DNA of 64,000 bases, taken from positions 61,209,885 to 61,273,884 of the forward strand of contig CAIIXF020000001.1 of assembly GCA_903813345.2 (NCBI GenBank), written 5' to 3'. Both the position numbers and the translations under genes were made by a program. Under the pieces are notes generated by a model that worked only from the letters and a program-made list of their open reading frames with translations, had not been told where the DNA came from and did not search any database. This DNA is from Owenia fusiformis (lineage: Eukaryota > Annelida > Polychaeta > Sabellida > Oweniidae). Positions 1 through 13,200 of this stretch are shown here, in pieces; position 1 is the first letter of the stretch; every line of letters begins with the position of its first letter.

Positions 1-765
1 CCAAAAATTAATCAGTTAATGTTGATATGTAGAAACATCCCTGAAAATTTCAGATGAATTCCTGAAATGGTTTGGCTGGAAACCTGTAGACAAGTCTTGA
101 AAGTGAAGATTTTAGGACGGAAAATCCAAAATTGCCACCATAAGATTTACCCAGAATGCCCAAAAACTAATCAGTTCTTGACGTTGATATGTAGAAACAT
201 CCCTGAAAATTTCAGATGAATCCCTCAAATGGTTTGGCTGGAAACCTGTAGACAAGTCTTGAAAGTGAAGATTTTAGGACGGAAAATCCAAAATGGCCAC
301 CTTAAGATTTACCCAGAATGCCCAAAAACTAATCAGTTCTTGACGTTGATATGTAGAAACATCCCTGAAAATTTCAGATGAATCCCCCAAATGGTTTGGC
401 TGGAAACCTGTAGACAAGTCTTGAAAGTGAAGATTTTAGGACGGAAAATCCAAAATGGCCACCTTAAGATTTACCCAGAATGCCCAAAAACTAATCAGTT
501 CTTAACGTTGACATGTAGAAACATCCCTGAAAATTTCAGATGAATCCCTCAAATGGTTTGGCTGGAAACCTGTAGACAAGTCTTGAAAGTGAAGATTTTT
601 AGGACGGAAAATCCAAAATGGCCACCTTAAGATTTACCCAGAATGCCCAAAAACTAATCAGTTCTTGACGTTGATATGTAGAAACATCCCTGAAAATTTC
701 AGATGAATCCCTCAAATGGTTTGGCTGGAAACCTGTAGACAAGTCTTGAAAGTGAAGATTTTAGG
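1..765. repeat. 162-bp tandem repeat array (cut by window edge)
   Basis: About 4.7 copies of a 162-bp unit. The marker AGAAACATCCCTGAAAATTT recurs at 31, 193, 355, 517 and 680, with a 163 step where one extra T is present. Units differ by only a few substitutions. Each full unit carries CAAAATGGCCACC followed by a TTTACCCAGAATGCCC segment. Related segments return in the 8.2-10.3 kb array, so this is a dispersed family. The array runs off the left edge and ends where the sequence changes to ..TTTTAGGTACGATAAAAAGG. Confidence 0.95.
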
Positions 766-1211
766 TACGATAAAAAGGTAACAGTTCTGAGCCTGAGGTT
801 TCCAGTCTGCCAATACAAAAAGAATTAGTTGCTCCAGTCTTCACTTGGGTTATTAAGAATGGTTTAACTCTATGCATTTTTGATGGTTGCCATGGCCACA
901 ACAAAACAACCCCCAAAACAACTGCTACAACATTGTCTATCAGTCTCAGAATTCCTTTTTGTTGTTGTGACACTGTACCAACATATGAAATATCTCTTAT
1001 TATGAAATATTACTAATTGTTCACCCAAACATATTTTGACATAAACGGATATAAATAATTTATTGCACCCATTATATCTGCTTAATACTGTAAAAGCATT
1101 CCCAATTTGACTCTTTGAATGATTTATGATATACATGTATGTTCCTACAACCTCTCATTTATTTCACTGACATCTGACATCCCTGAACAAACATGCTATA
1201 CTGAGAAGAAG
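766..1211. other. Unassigned flank, possible promoter of the downstream secreted-protein gene
   Basis: No coding pattern or repeat recognised. It lies directly upstream of the candidate ATG at 1212, so it may hold the promoter and 5' UTR. I see no convincing TATA/initiator pair. Confidence 0.3.
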
Positions 1212-4200
1212 ATGCTGCAATTTGTAAGTACCTTATATTTTTCATGAGGTTATTTAATGGGAGGGACGGAATATGAATTTTATTCCAAAGAAAAAAAATA
1301 TGATATTTGCTAAGGAAACATCTTATTGACAGAGGGCGATAGCATAGCCAAAGTGTTGATATGATATTTTCCCAGTACTCAAGGGGCGAAGAGGAAAATT
1401 CTCAATAAATGGTGTATAGTTGGTTTGGCAGCATTTTCAGTTAGGGGAGAGTCTTGGATGAAACTTCCACCTAGGTGATAGCTTCACAGAGTGGTAGGAA
1501 GTTCTTTTTTTTGAGGAATTAGCCCCCCACCCCCCAAAAACACCCCACCCTGGGAAAAAATTGTTCACACTAAATAACCTTAGATATTTTGATGTTTGTA
1601 AGTGACATACATAGATATTATATATATGAATCACTTGCAGTATAATTGATGCTGATAACTCCTAAAGAATTTGAAAATTAGTACAAAGTATGTACCCCAG
1701 GGGGCAAATTCGTGACTCATTTTCTTACTATTTTGATTCTAACTTTTCAATTAGACACTGTAAGAGGCTGGAAAAATTCATGTGAAGTGCCCAATAGCAG
1801 GGTTAGTAACCCTGAAAGATGCAAAGCCATGGAAGAGGTAGGAGCTGAGAAAAAAATTGTTGATTTTTTGAAAAATTTGACATTTCTGACAGCTGGATTT
1901 TGTGTATGACTATAGCTGACCCTTATAATTTCTAGATTCATCCCTCTATGATGATATTTATGGTTTTATAGTGTGAAACTAAGATGTAAAACATAATTTA
2001 GATGGGTTTTAAGGAAGTTAAAGGTTTTAAACAAGTCCAAAATTTGAAAAATTGTAAATATAAGGTTTCAAATTTACGAATTCCAGGTATAGCCATGGCT
2101 GACCCCTATAGTTTCTAGATCCATCCCTCTGTGATGATATTTATGGTTTTGCCATGTGGAACTAAGATGTAAAACATAATTTAGATGGGTTTTAAGGAAG
2201 TTAAAGGTTTTAAACAAGTCCAAAATTTGAAAAATTGTAAATATAAGGTTCCAATTTTACGAATTCCAGGTATAGCCATGGCTGACCCCTATAGTTTCTA
2301 GATCCATCCCTCTATGATGATATTTATGGTTTTGCCATGTGGAACTAAGATGTAAAACATAATTTAGATGGGTTTTAAGGAAGTTAAAGGTTTTAAACAA
2401 GTCCAAAATTTGAAAAATTGTAAATATAAGGTTTCAAATTTACGAATTCCAGGTATAGCCATGGCCGGCCCCTATAGTTTCTAAATCCATCCCTCTTTGG
2501 TGATATTTATGGTTTTGTAGTATGGAACTAAAGATGTAGAACATAATTTAGATGGGTTTTAAGGAAGTTAAAGATTTTAAACACAGTCCAAAATTTGAAA
2601 AATTGTAAATATAAGGTTTCAAATTTACGAATGTTAGGTACAGCCATGGATGACCCTTATGGCTTTTTCATCCATACCTCTATGATGAAACATATATTTT
2701 TAGAGTGTGAAACTAAGAAGTAAAACATACCGAAGATGAATTTTAAGGAAGTTTAAGAATTTTAACAAGTGCAATGTTTGAAAAATTTAGAAATATCAGG
2801 TCTCAAAGGAGCACGGAAAGTATTGCAACATATTTCAGACAGTCATATGTTAGATTTGTCTGTTTCCTGAGGATTTAAGCAGGTGCATATGATAGGCCAT
2901 TGCATTACCTACAGGAAAAGAACTCTTAGAGATGATAAAATAGTTTGGACTTTGAGACAGCGAAGGTGCAAACAATCCACCCACATGTTTTTTTCGGAAA
3001 TGTTGTCCTGATTTTCAAGCCCTTTCACCCCTGCTTTTTTCAATTTTTGTTGCATCAATATGTTGCGTTTTGAGACATAGTTAACCCATAAAAAGGAATA
3101 ATAAATTTCTTTTAGATAAAGCAGAAAACAATATTTTCCTGTTATTTTCCCATAGGGAAAACTCAGGTGCTCCATTACTTTCAGCTTAATTTTGGTCACC
3201 CATATTTGATATCTTTTAAACCCCTGATGGAATACATTATTTCTTTAAAGGGGTTAACTGTGCATCAAAACACAACATATTGATGCATGTGGGTGGGTGC
3301 ACCCTGTCTCAAATAGAAATTATTTTATCATCTCTATGAGTGCTTTTCCTGGAGGAAATGCATTGGCCTAACATATGCACCTCCTCAAATCCTCAGAAAA
3401 TAGCAAAAATCCAACATGTAACTGTCCTAAATCTGTTGCGATACTTTCAGTCCTCCTTTAAGATTTCAGGTTGTCTTGGATGTCTCTCTTTTTGAATGTA
3501 TGACTTTTTAGCTTAGAAATTAGATGTTGAAAATATTGTGGTCAGGTTTGATCCATGTTACAAGTATTGTTAAAAGAAAAATCATTAGAGTTGAGGACCT
3601 TACCCTAGAGTTCCTAAGGGGGTGAGAGGTTAATGAATCCCCCCCCCCTAAAGTGTAACTGCTCTTAGGGATATCGTATACAGTGTAGTAATTGATTGAT
3701 TATATGGATTATAACTAATTAATTATTATTTGATGATATTTATTATGTGATATAGCATTTTTACTTTTTCACATCAACATGTTCGATGTAATGTTCTACA
3801 ATGTCAAAATACATAAAGACATGGTTAATTAAAAGAAACATGATTTCTCTATATTTTGTTATGCCCATACTGTAATTAAGCAATGATCATCTCCTAATAC
3901 AAAATATTACTATAAATTATCAAATTATAATCACTACACTCTCAATAAAACAACTTGTCATCAGGCAACAGTAATTATTTGGGAAAATAAGGATTATAAG
4001 GATCATACCCCGCTGGGCCTAGAAACTCCCGTTAGTGCAATGTGCAATGAGATTAGGAATTCCAGGGTAATAGGGTCTTGTCACACTAAAATCTTCATGT
4101 AGATCAAAAAAGTATATAATGGTGATATATATGATCAATATGTTTCAAACAAACAAACATTGTAGAAAATGTTTACATACTGACTTTGCAGATGACATTT

Positions 4201-7200
4201 TCTAGCAGTTGAAGAATTTTTTACATTTATTGAAATGATAGTCACATGTTCTCCTACTGAATGTAAAACAGAGTGAATAAGTTTAAAATCAGCCTCTTCA
4301 AGAGTGGAATTTAACAGAGGATTTCAGTTATCATTTTCACAGATATTTAAGTTCTCTCCAATAGTTCCACTTAAAACAATCTTGACATTTGGCACATTTT
4401 TAGAATGCTGCTTTATCAAATTTCTTTGTAATCTTTGAAAATTTGTTTTATATGACTTGGCCAAAAGGTATTCATATTTTTAGGTAATGGTGTAATTTCT
4501 TCTTTGGATTAAAGTTCAGTAGGGGAAGCATCCATTCTTTGCATTCTTTCAGAATCTTTTACTGATGGAGACTACTAGGAGTCTAATATGGAATCTATTC
4601 TTTGGGCTCCTTTGCTAGATTTGATGGAGTAGTCAAATATAGCTTTCCAAAACTCTCCAAATTTCAACATATAAGTTAATCTTAATTTTCCTTTTGTCAT
4701 AGCCATTGCATCGATCACGAAAGTTTTATCAATTTGTGGTATGGTTTCATCGATCTCCATTTCAAACCCCTTTTCAAGTTCTGATTTTACAGATAGGATA
4801 GATGATCATTGTCAAACGAACTGTTTGTATCCATATAAGATCATAGTTAACTCACACATAGCTAGGCAATGTGTGTCCAATTCCAGCCAATTCAATACTT
4901 CATATAAATGCATTCCAATTTACTACTCTCATAAACCCAAAGTCAATTTTAGATTCTAGAGAAAGTAATGAAACCAATAAGCTGATCAATAACATTGACT
5001 AAAAATCTATAAATAGCATCATAGGGAATAGCATGCCAAGTGCTTGAATTTATGTGGATTACTCATTTGGTAGACACCTTTATCAAATCTTAAAGTGTTG
5101 TTGATTTTCAAGTTGTACAAGCAAAGTGTCATGGGTGCTTTCTTTTCCTGACATAGTATTAACATTGTGGTAAAAATTATCAAATGCGCCTAGTACAGTA
5201 GTTCTAGTTCATCATCTTGTATAAATGATATATCATCAGTGAAACCTGTATATCCCAACATCTGACTATTGTGAAAACCTACCAATCATCCCAACACCTG
5301 ACTAATCTGAACACTTTTTCCAGTCCAAGTTTTCTTCCCATTGACTCCTATGTTTAAAAAAATGAAATCTGGACACCTTTTACTTCGAACAGTGAACACT
5401 CATATTTGAAAAATTAACCTGTCTAACTTGAACGCTTTTTACCAAATATCACATATTTCTTACAAAATTCCTCAAATATTGTCAGTTTAACACTGAATTG
5501 TTATGATATCAAAACTTTTGAATTGGATTTTGGAATGCTATGAAGCTTTTTATGTGGTTAGTATAAATATTATTAATATTTTTCATTGAGAATGCATTCA
5601 TATTTCTTCAAAATCCAGAACTTGTATTGTAGATGTAAAAACCTCAAAATTCAAACACTCCTAATTAGAATGCTTTTAGCTGGTCCAAATACCAGTAGCA
5701 TTCAGATTAGAGAGATTTTACTGTAGTTCACGACTTTTCACCCCATCTATATGCAGCAGACTAACTGCTGCAACAGGTATATATTCTACACCTGGTCTCT
5801 AAGCTATGATATCATAGTTGATACTATTATGCTCATAACCTTCAATTATTAGGGCTCATTCAAGGCTGTACCTGAATAATGTGAATTTGAGACCAATTTT
5901 GAGATTGAAATTGAAAAAAGCAGGGGTGAAAGGGCTTGAAAATCAGGACAACATTTCCGAAAAAAACATGTGGGTGGATTGTTTGCACCTTCGCTGTCTC
6001 AAAGTCCAAACTATTTTATCATCTCTAAGAGTTCTTTTCCTGTAGGTAATGCAATGGCCTATCATATGCACCTGCTTAAATCCTCAGGAAACAGACAAAT
6101 CTAACATATGACTGTCTGAAATATGTTGCAATACTTTCCGTGCTCCTTTGAGACCTGATATTTCTAAATTTTTCAAACATTGCACTTGTTAAAATTCTTA
6201 AACTTCCTTAAAATTCATCTTCGGTATGTTTTACTTCTTAGTTTCACACTCTAAAAATATATGTTTCATCATAGAGGTATGGATGAAAAAGCCATAAGGG
6301 TCATCCATGGCTGTACCTAACATTCGTAAATTTGAAACCTTATATTTACAATTTTTCAAATTTTGGACTGTGTTTAAAATCTTTAACTTCCTTAAAACCC
6401 ATCTAAATTATGTTCTACATCTTTAGTTCCATACTACAAAACCATAAATATCACCAAAGAGGGATGGATTTAGAAACTATAGGGGCCGGCCATGGCTATA
6501 CCTGGAATTCGTAAATTTGAAACCTTATATTTACAATTTTTCAAATTTTGGACTTGTTTAAAACCTTTAACTTCCTTAAAACCCATCTAAATTATGTTTT
6601 ACATCTTAGTTCCACATGGCAAAACCATAAATATCATCATAGAGGGATGGATCTAGAAACTATAGGGGTCAGCCATGGCTATACCTGGAATTCGTAAAAT
6701 TGGAACCTTATATTTACAATTTTTCAAATTTTGGACTTGTTTAAAACCTTTAACTTCCTTAAAACCCATCTAAATTATGTTTTACATCTTAGTTCCACAT
6801 GGCAAAACCATAAATATCATCACAGAGGGATGGATCTAGAAACTATAGGGGTCAGCCATGGCTATACCTGGAATTCGTAAATTTGAAACCTTATATTTAC
6901 AATTTTTCAAATTTTGGACTTGTTTAAAACCTTTAACTTCCTTAAAACCCATCTAAATTATGTTTTACATCTTAGTTTCACACTATAAAACCATAAATAT
7001 CATCATAGAGGGATGAATCTAGAAATTATAAGGGTCAGCTATAGTCATACACAAAATCCAGCTGTCAGAAATGTCAAATTTTTCAAAAAATCAACAATTT
7101 TTTTCTCAGCTCCTACCTCTTCCATGGCTTTGCATCTTTCAGGGTTACTGACCCTGCTATTGGGCACTTCACATGAATTTTTCCAGCCTCTTACAGTGTC

Positions 7201-10200
7201 TAATTGAAAAGTTAGAATCAAAATAGTAAGAAAATGAGTCACGAATTTGCCCCCTGGGGTACATACTTTGTACTAATTTTCAAATTCTTTAGGAGTTATC
7301 AGCATCAATTATACTGCAAGTGATTCATATATATAATATCTATGTATGTCACTTACAAACATCAAAATATCTAAGGTTATTTAGTGTGAACAATTTTTTT
7401 CCCAGGGTGGGGTGTTTTTGGGGGGGTGGGGGGCTAACTCCTCAAAAAAAGAACTTCCTACCACTCTGTGAAGCTATCACCTAGGTGGAAGTTTCATCCA
7501 AGACTCTCCCCTAACTGAAAATGCTGCCAAACCAACTATACACCATTTATTGAGAATTTTCCTCCTCGCCCCTTGAGTACAGGATAATATTATATCATAT
7601 TTTCTCAAAGAAAAAATAAATATTCAATCAAGACCATACCATTTTTTCTTATCTATTATTTTTTGTATGTCCTCACACAATGATGGTGACATAAAATGGT
7701 ATAAATTAATCTATAATATGACATTTTCAACTTTTGTTCTACAAGATTTAAAATAGAAATAATTTGTAATAATTAAATAAATGGACCATAATATGCCATA
7801 ATAACACAATATCTAGTCTCATGAAATTTCCTGATTGTTCTGATTCAGGATACAATACAGGATCTGATACAGGATTTTGGTTGATACAGGAACTCATTAT
7901 TTGTTGTTTCAGGTGTTGCTCTTAGCAACGTTGATGTTTGCGCTAGTAAAAAACACTCAATCAGCAGGTAATAACATTTATTATGCACCTTGTCTAGATA
8001 CTGAAATCTGATTGGTTCTGAGCTGCTGGTAATTTGGACATATCTGGCTTTTATAAAATAAAACTGCTCAATATTTTTTTGCAACTGGCTTATATTTTTT
8101 TGCAACTGACCAATATCTTTTTCAATGTTTTTGCAACATTCCCTACTAAGAGTTTTATTTCTCAATAACTCGAGTTCTACTAAAAGACAACATCAGAGAC
8201 TGACGGCATATAGAAGGAAGAAACAAGACACACAGTGATAAATATCGCACTTTGAAGAGCAAACTGGCCACCATGCAATTTACCCAGCATGGCCAAAACC
8301 TTATCAGACCTTGGCACTAGTCTGCTCTTGCATCTGTAAACATTTCAAGTTGACAAGGTTAGCGGTTTTCATGCAATTTTGATGACAAGAATTTATTTGT
8401 AGTCTTGAACTTTGGGAAAATTTAGATAACATTGTTTGTGACCTAATTGATGATTTGCGATCACCGAATGTATTCTATCTTGTAGTGACGTCACAACAAG
8501 GCCATCCAGCTTTAGATGTTTGATTTTGAGAGATCATCTTCTATATTTCGTGCTTTATTGATTTATTTTTCACGAAAGCGTTCGATTTGACTAGATCAAC
8601 ATTCATGCTAAGCACATACCAAGTCTAAGATCTTACTGACATGATTTAGATAGCGGTTTAAGCGCCCCCCGATTTTGACAAAAACGGGGGGCGCTTATAG
8701 GCATCGATGTTTAGTATGAATTTCAACCAAACTTCAGACATATATAGATATACTCATGATCTAGTCAAATCGGCATATCTGGTAAATATCCGACCCATGG
8801 TTTTCATAAAAGAAACGACAATATTTTAAGCTCAAAACTGCTACGTGTCCGCCATTTCGTGATTCCATCATGTCTAATATCATTTCTATATGACGTCACA
8901 CCAATAAGACGAAATACATGACAACAGTATCCATAAACAAAGTTCCTGAATTCTAATCGCAAAAGGTCAATTTGATGACCTTTGACCTTGAAAATTCAAC
9001 TTTTTCAGACCTCAGTAGGTGTTTTGTAATTAAGCTGACCTAAATTTAAATCCAAAATATCAATTTAGAAAATCAAATTTTTGACCTTTTCAAGGTCACT
9101 GAAGGTCAACGAAAGGTCAAATCTGAAATGTTTTAAAAAAAATTTGGTCAATTTGGAGCAAGTTGAAAAATTCAAAATGGCCGCCAAATTGAAAATTTCA
9201 AAATGGCCACCATGTAATTCAGCCAGCATACCCAAAACCTAATCAGATCTTGGCAATAGTCTGCTCTTACATCTGTAAAAATTTCAAGTTGAACGGATAA
9301 GTGGTTTTCCTGGAATTTTGATGACAAGATTTGTTGAAAAATTCAAAATGGCCGCCACGTAGTTTACCCAGCATGCCCTAAACCTAATCAGATCTTGGCA
9401 CTAGTCTGCTATTGCATGTGTAAACATTTCAAGTTGAACAGGTTAGTGGTTTTCTTGGAATTTTGATGACAAGAATTGATTTGTAGTCTCAAACTTTGAG
9501 AAACTTGGATAACATCATTTGTGACCTAGTTTAATGACCTTGACCTTCGACCTTGAAAATTTCACTTTTTCAGACCTCAGTAGGTCTTTTGTAATTAAGC
9601 TGACCTAAATTTAAATCCAAAATATCAATTTAGAAAATCAACTTTTTTGACCTTTTCAAGGTCACTGAAGGTGAATGAAAGGTCAAATCTGTGACCTAGT
9701 TTAATGACCTTGACCTTCGACCTTGAAAATTTCACTTTTTCAGACCTCAGTAGGTGTTTTATAATTAAGCTGACCTAAATTTAAATCCAAAGTATCAATT
9801 TAGAAAATCAACTTTTTTTGACCTTTTCAAGGTCACTGAAGGTAAACGAAAGGTCAAATCTGAAATCTAAGGTCAGATTTGAACTTCTGAGAACTTGTAG
9901 ATGTTTTTAAAAAAAAATTTGGTCAATTTGGAGCAAGTTGAAAAATTCAAAATGGCCGCCAAATTGAAAAATTCAAAATGGCCACCATGTAATTCAGCCA
10001 GCATACCCAAAACCTAATCAGATCTTGGCAATAGTCTGCTCTTGCATCTGTAAAAATTTCAAGTTGAACGGATAAGTGGTTTTCCTGGAATTTTGATGAC
10101 AAGATTTGTTGAAAAATTCAAAATGGCCGCCACGTAGTTTACCAAGCATGCCCTTAACCTAATCAGATCTTGGTACTAGTCTGCTCTTGCATCTGTAAAA

Positions 10201-13200
10201 ATTTCAAGTTGAACAGGTAAGCAGTTATCCTGGAAATTTGATGACAAGATTTGGTTTATGTGCCGCCCGCACGCCCGCACAACCGCACGCCCGCCCAACA
10301 GCACGAGACGACAACAATATAGCACTTTTTCAAAGTGCGATAAAAAGGTGTACTTAATCAATCACAGTTACCCTTATGATTCAAACATTACGCATAATTC
10401 TGCAAGAACGCCTCAAACAAATGTAAATTAAATCCCGGGTGAATAATAAAACAAATATTTGTATGATATTTCTCCATATATTCTGATATGTAAATTATGT
10501 TTACCTCGGGGGAATGTAAAATATAGTTTATCAATTATGATAGTTGCTATACTAGCATTGCAACACATGAGATTTGCTGATTTTGTTGCTCACAACACAA
10601 CATAAACGCTAAATCATTTACAATAACGCAGACGCGAGTAGGTAGTTACCAGTTTCGCCACCAGGTGGCTCGTTCGGGTCAGATAACATGGCGGGTATAG
10701 TAGAAAGTTCCCTTTAACTTAAATTACATCTGTTTTAGTGGTTCAATTTTTATATAACCCTTATGTATCTAATAGTTATACAAATTAAAATATGTCCAGT
10801 AAAGGAAAATGATATCTGTCCAATACAAGAAAAGATATTTCACTTTTTGTGATTTTGTAACATGAGGTCTATGAGGAATCAACCTGAACTAAAAGTCACA
10901 TTTTCAAAAAAAATTAAATTTTCGAAACCATTTTTCTAGACGTACTTTTACATGTAGATTTCAAATATGACATCACTTTGACTGAATTTTGAATATTTAA
11001 TGACATAAATCAAGATTATTTCTATTCGCATCTAGTCTATTGGTCAAAGAGACATCAACACTAATCTTTCTCACTGTTGAAGATGTACTGATGATATATA
11101 CAATAAATACTATGATGTTATATAATGGTTGATTCCGTATATCGTGTTTATACTCAAGTGAGTATATGATATATGCACGAGTGACTGAAGGGAACAAGTG
11201 CATATATCATATACTCACGAGAGTATAACGATATACAGAATCAACCATTATATGATCTTATTATCCCACCCTAATCATTAATCAATAAAAGGTTAATTTA
11301 AATTCAGCAGTTGTATATCAAGTCGAAGAGTTGTATACGCTGCCCAGGAGTTGTATATCATTCTCAAGAGTTGTATTATAACGATGAGTGTTGGTTTTAC
11401 ATTGCAGTTATACAATGCTATAATACAATCATATAAAGCACTTAGGGTGGGATAAAATATAATATATATACAATATATCCAATACACTTATGATATTTTA
11501 GAAAGAACTGCATAATTACCCAGCAGAAACAGGAATATTGTCATCATTATTTATGACTAGAAAATCTGACAATGTGACAACTCATTTCAAATCATTAATT
11601 GATGAGGCAAATCTGTGATGATTTTTGAGCCAATCAAAAGACACTTTAGAAAATGTTAATGGTCATGTGATTATATAGAATATTATACATCAAATGCAAT
11701 ATGGGAGATAATGGGGAGATAATCAATAGGTTAGGGGGGTAGGGTGGAGTGCAGGATGGGCAAGTTGAACCAAAAGGGGAGAATCATTCAGTGAGAATCT
11801 AGGAAGATTAATGCTTTGTTTTATGATTTCAGCAACAGAAAAAACAGTGGAACTCCGTTCAAGAGACTTTCCCGGGTATCTACTGAAGCCAGATGCAGAT
11901 AACAAGGTTTGGCTTGTTCAACACACAAATGATGACTCTGGGTTATGGACAATGCAATCACCAGGACTCAATCTTGAACCTAACACTGTATCTCTCGAGT
12001 ACAAGGCTAAACCTGGCTATTTTTTAAAGAGTAAATTCGATAACGAAGTTATCATACAGACAGCAACTTTGGCAGGTAGCTCCTTTGAAAAGACTGCATC
12101 GTGGATATTGCTTAAAGATGAATATTTTCCGAGGTCTTTCACTCTGCAAACAGGAGACACAGAATCTGTAAAACTCTTACGTCATAATGGTTTTCAGGCA
12201 GGATTAAGCAATGATGATGGCACAGTGAGTTTCAAAAATGCTGCCAGCTTCTACCTAGGTAATATTATGCTTAAGATTTCCATTCCCACACTCGGTTCGG
12301 CTTAATTAATACATGTAATTAAACATCTCTCTTTGTGGATGAAGTTTGAGAGGGGGTGGGGTAAAATGCTATACGATGACAGACATTGATTTTTAGTTTC
12401 CTGGGGTTTTGTTTTCTGTAATCTTGTGTCACGCTTTTATTATACATAGCTATGGTCCATTTTTCATTATCTGAACGTATGATGTTTTACTGTGCAATCA
12501 CTATCATTAGGGGTTTATGAAGTGATTTAGCTTGGTTGCCACAAAATCAACTTTGGGGAAAAATTAACTAGAAGGAGTTGTAAATCCCACCGAACAAAAC
12601 ACATTTTGATAATTAGTGGCCATCTTGAAAATCCCTTGAACAGAGCATATCAATTACTCAGATGCGAGTTGGTAGTTACCAGTTTCGCCACCAGGTGGCT
12701 GATTCGGGGGAAATAACATGGCAAGGTATTACAAAATTCCCTTAAACTTGAATATTCATCAGTTTTAATGGTTCAGTTTTCATATTACCCTAATGTATCT
12801 GATAGTTATACAAATCAAAATATGTCCAGTAAAAGAAAATTTTATCTGCCCAACACAAGAAAAGATATTTCCATTTTTGTGATTTTACAACATGGGGGCT
12901 ATGGGGAATCTCCCCGACCTAGAAGTCGCATTTTCAAAGAAAATTAAATTTTCAAAGTTGATAAACTCTTTTTAAAATCATATTTCTAGATGTAATTTTA
13001 CATGTAGATTCCAAATATGACATCAGCTTGACTTAATTTTGAATTTTTAATGACGTAAATCAAGATTATTTCTACTCGCATCTAGGCTATTTCTAATATT
13101 TAAACCAATACTTTCTCGAACAGGGCTACTATGTCCCTAGGCATCAGCATATGAAATTTGAACCAAATCCATTTACTGTTATTTGAGTTATGAAAGATTG

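Larger units (their letters stand above)
1372..7582. mobile_element. Foldback-like element with ~1.67-kb inverted arms
   Basis: Bases 1372-3047 and 5912-7582 are near-identical inverted copies. For example, the 65-codon reading frame at 1712-1909 (+) reappears at 7045-7242 (-) with the same translation and a silent T/C change. Outer ends read CAGTACTCAAGGGGCGA on the left and the complement of TGTACTCAAGGGGCGA on the right. Arms contain ~183-bp tandem repeats. The 2.9-kb loop holds a decayed protein relic. Long inverted arms with internal tandem repeats are the hallmark of Foldback/Galileo-type elements; assignment to that class is inference. I could not define a target duplication. It sits in the first intron of the secreted-protein gene. 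Confidence 0.8.

Noticed and set aside
1712-1909. 65-codon frame duplicated at 7045-7242
   Set aside because: Its exact duplication comes from the inverted arms of the foldback-like element; the sequence has no family likeness.
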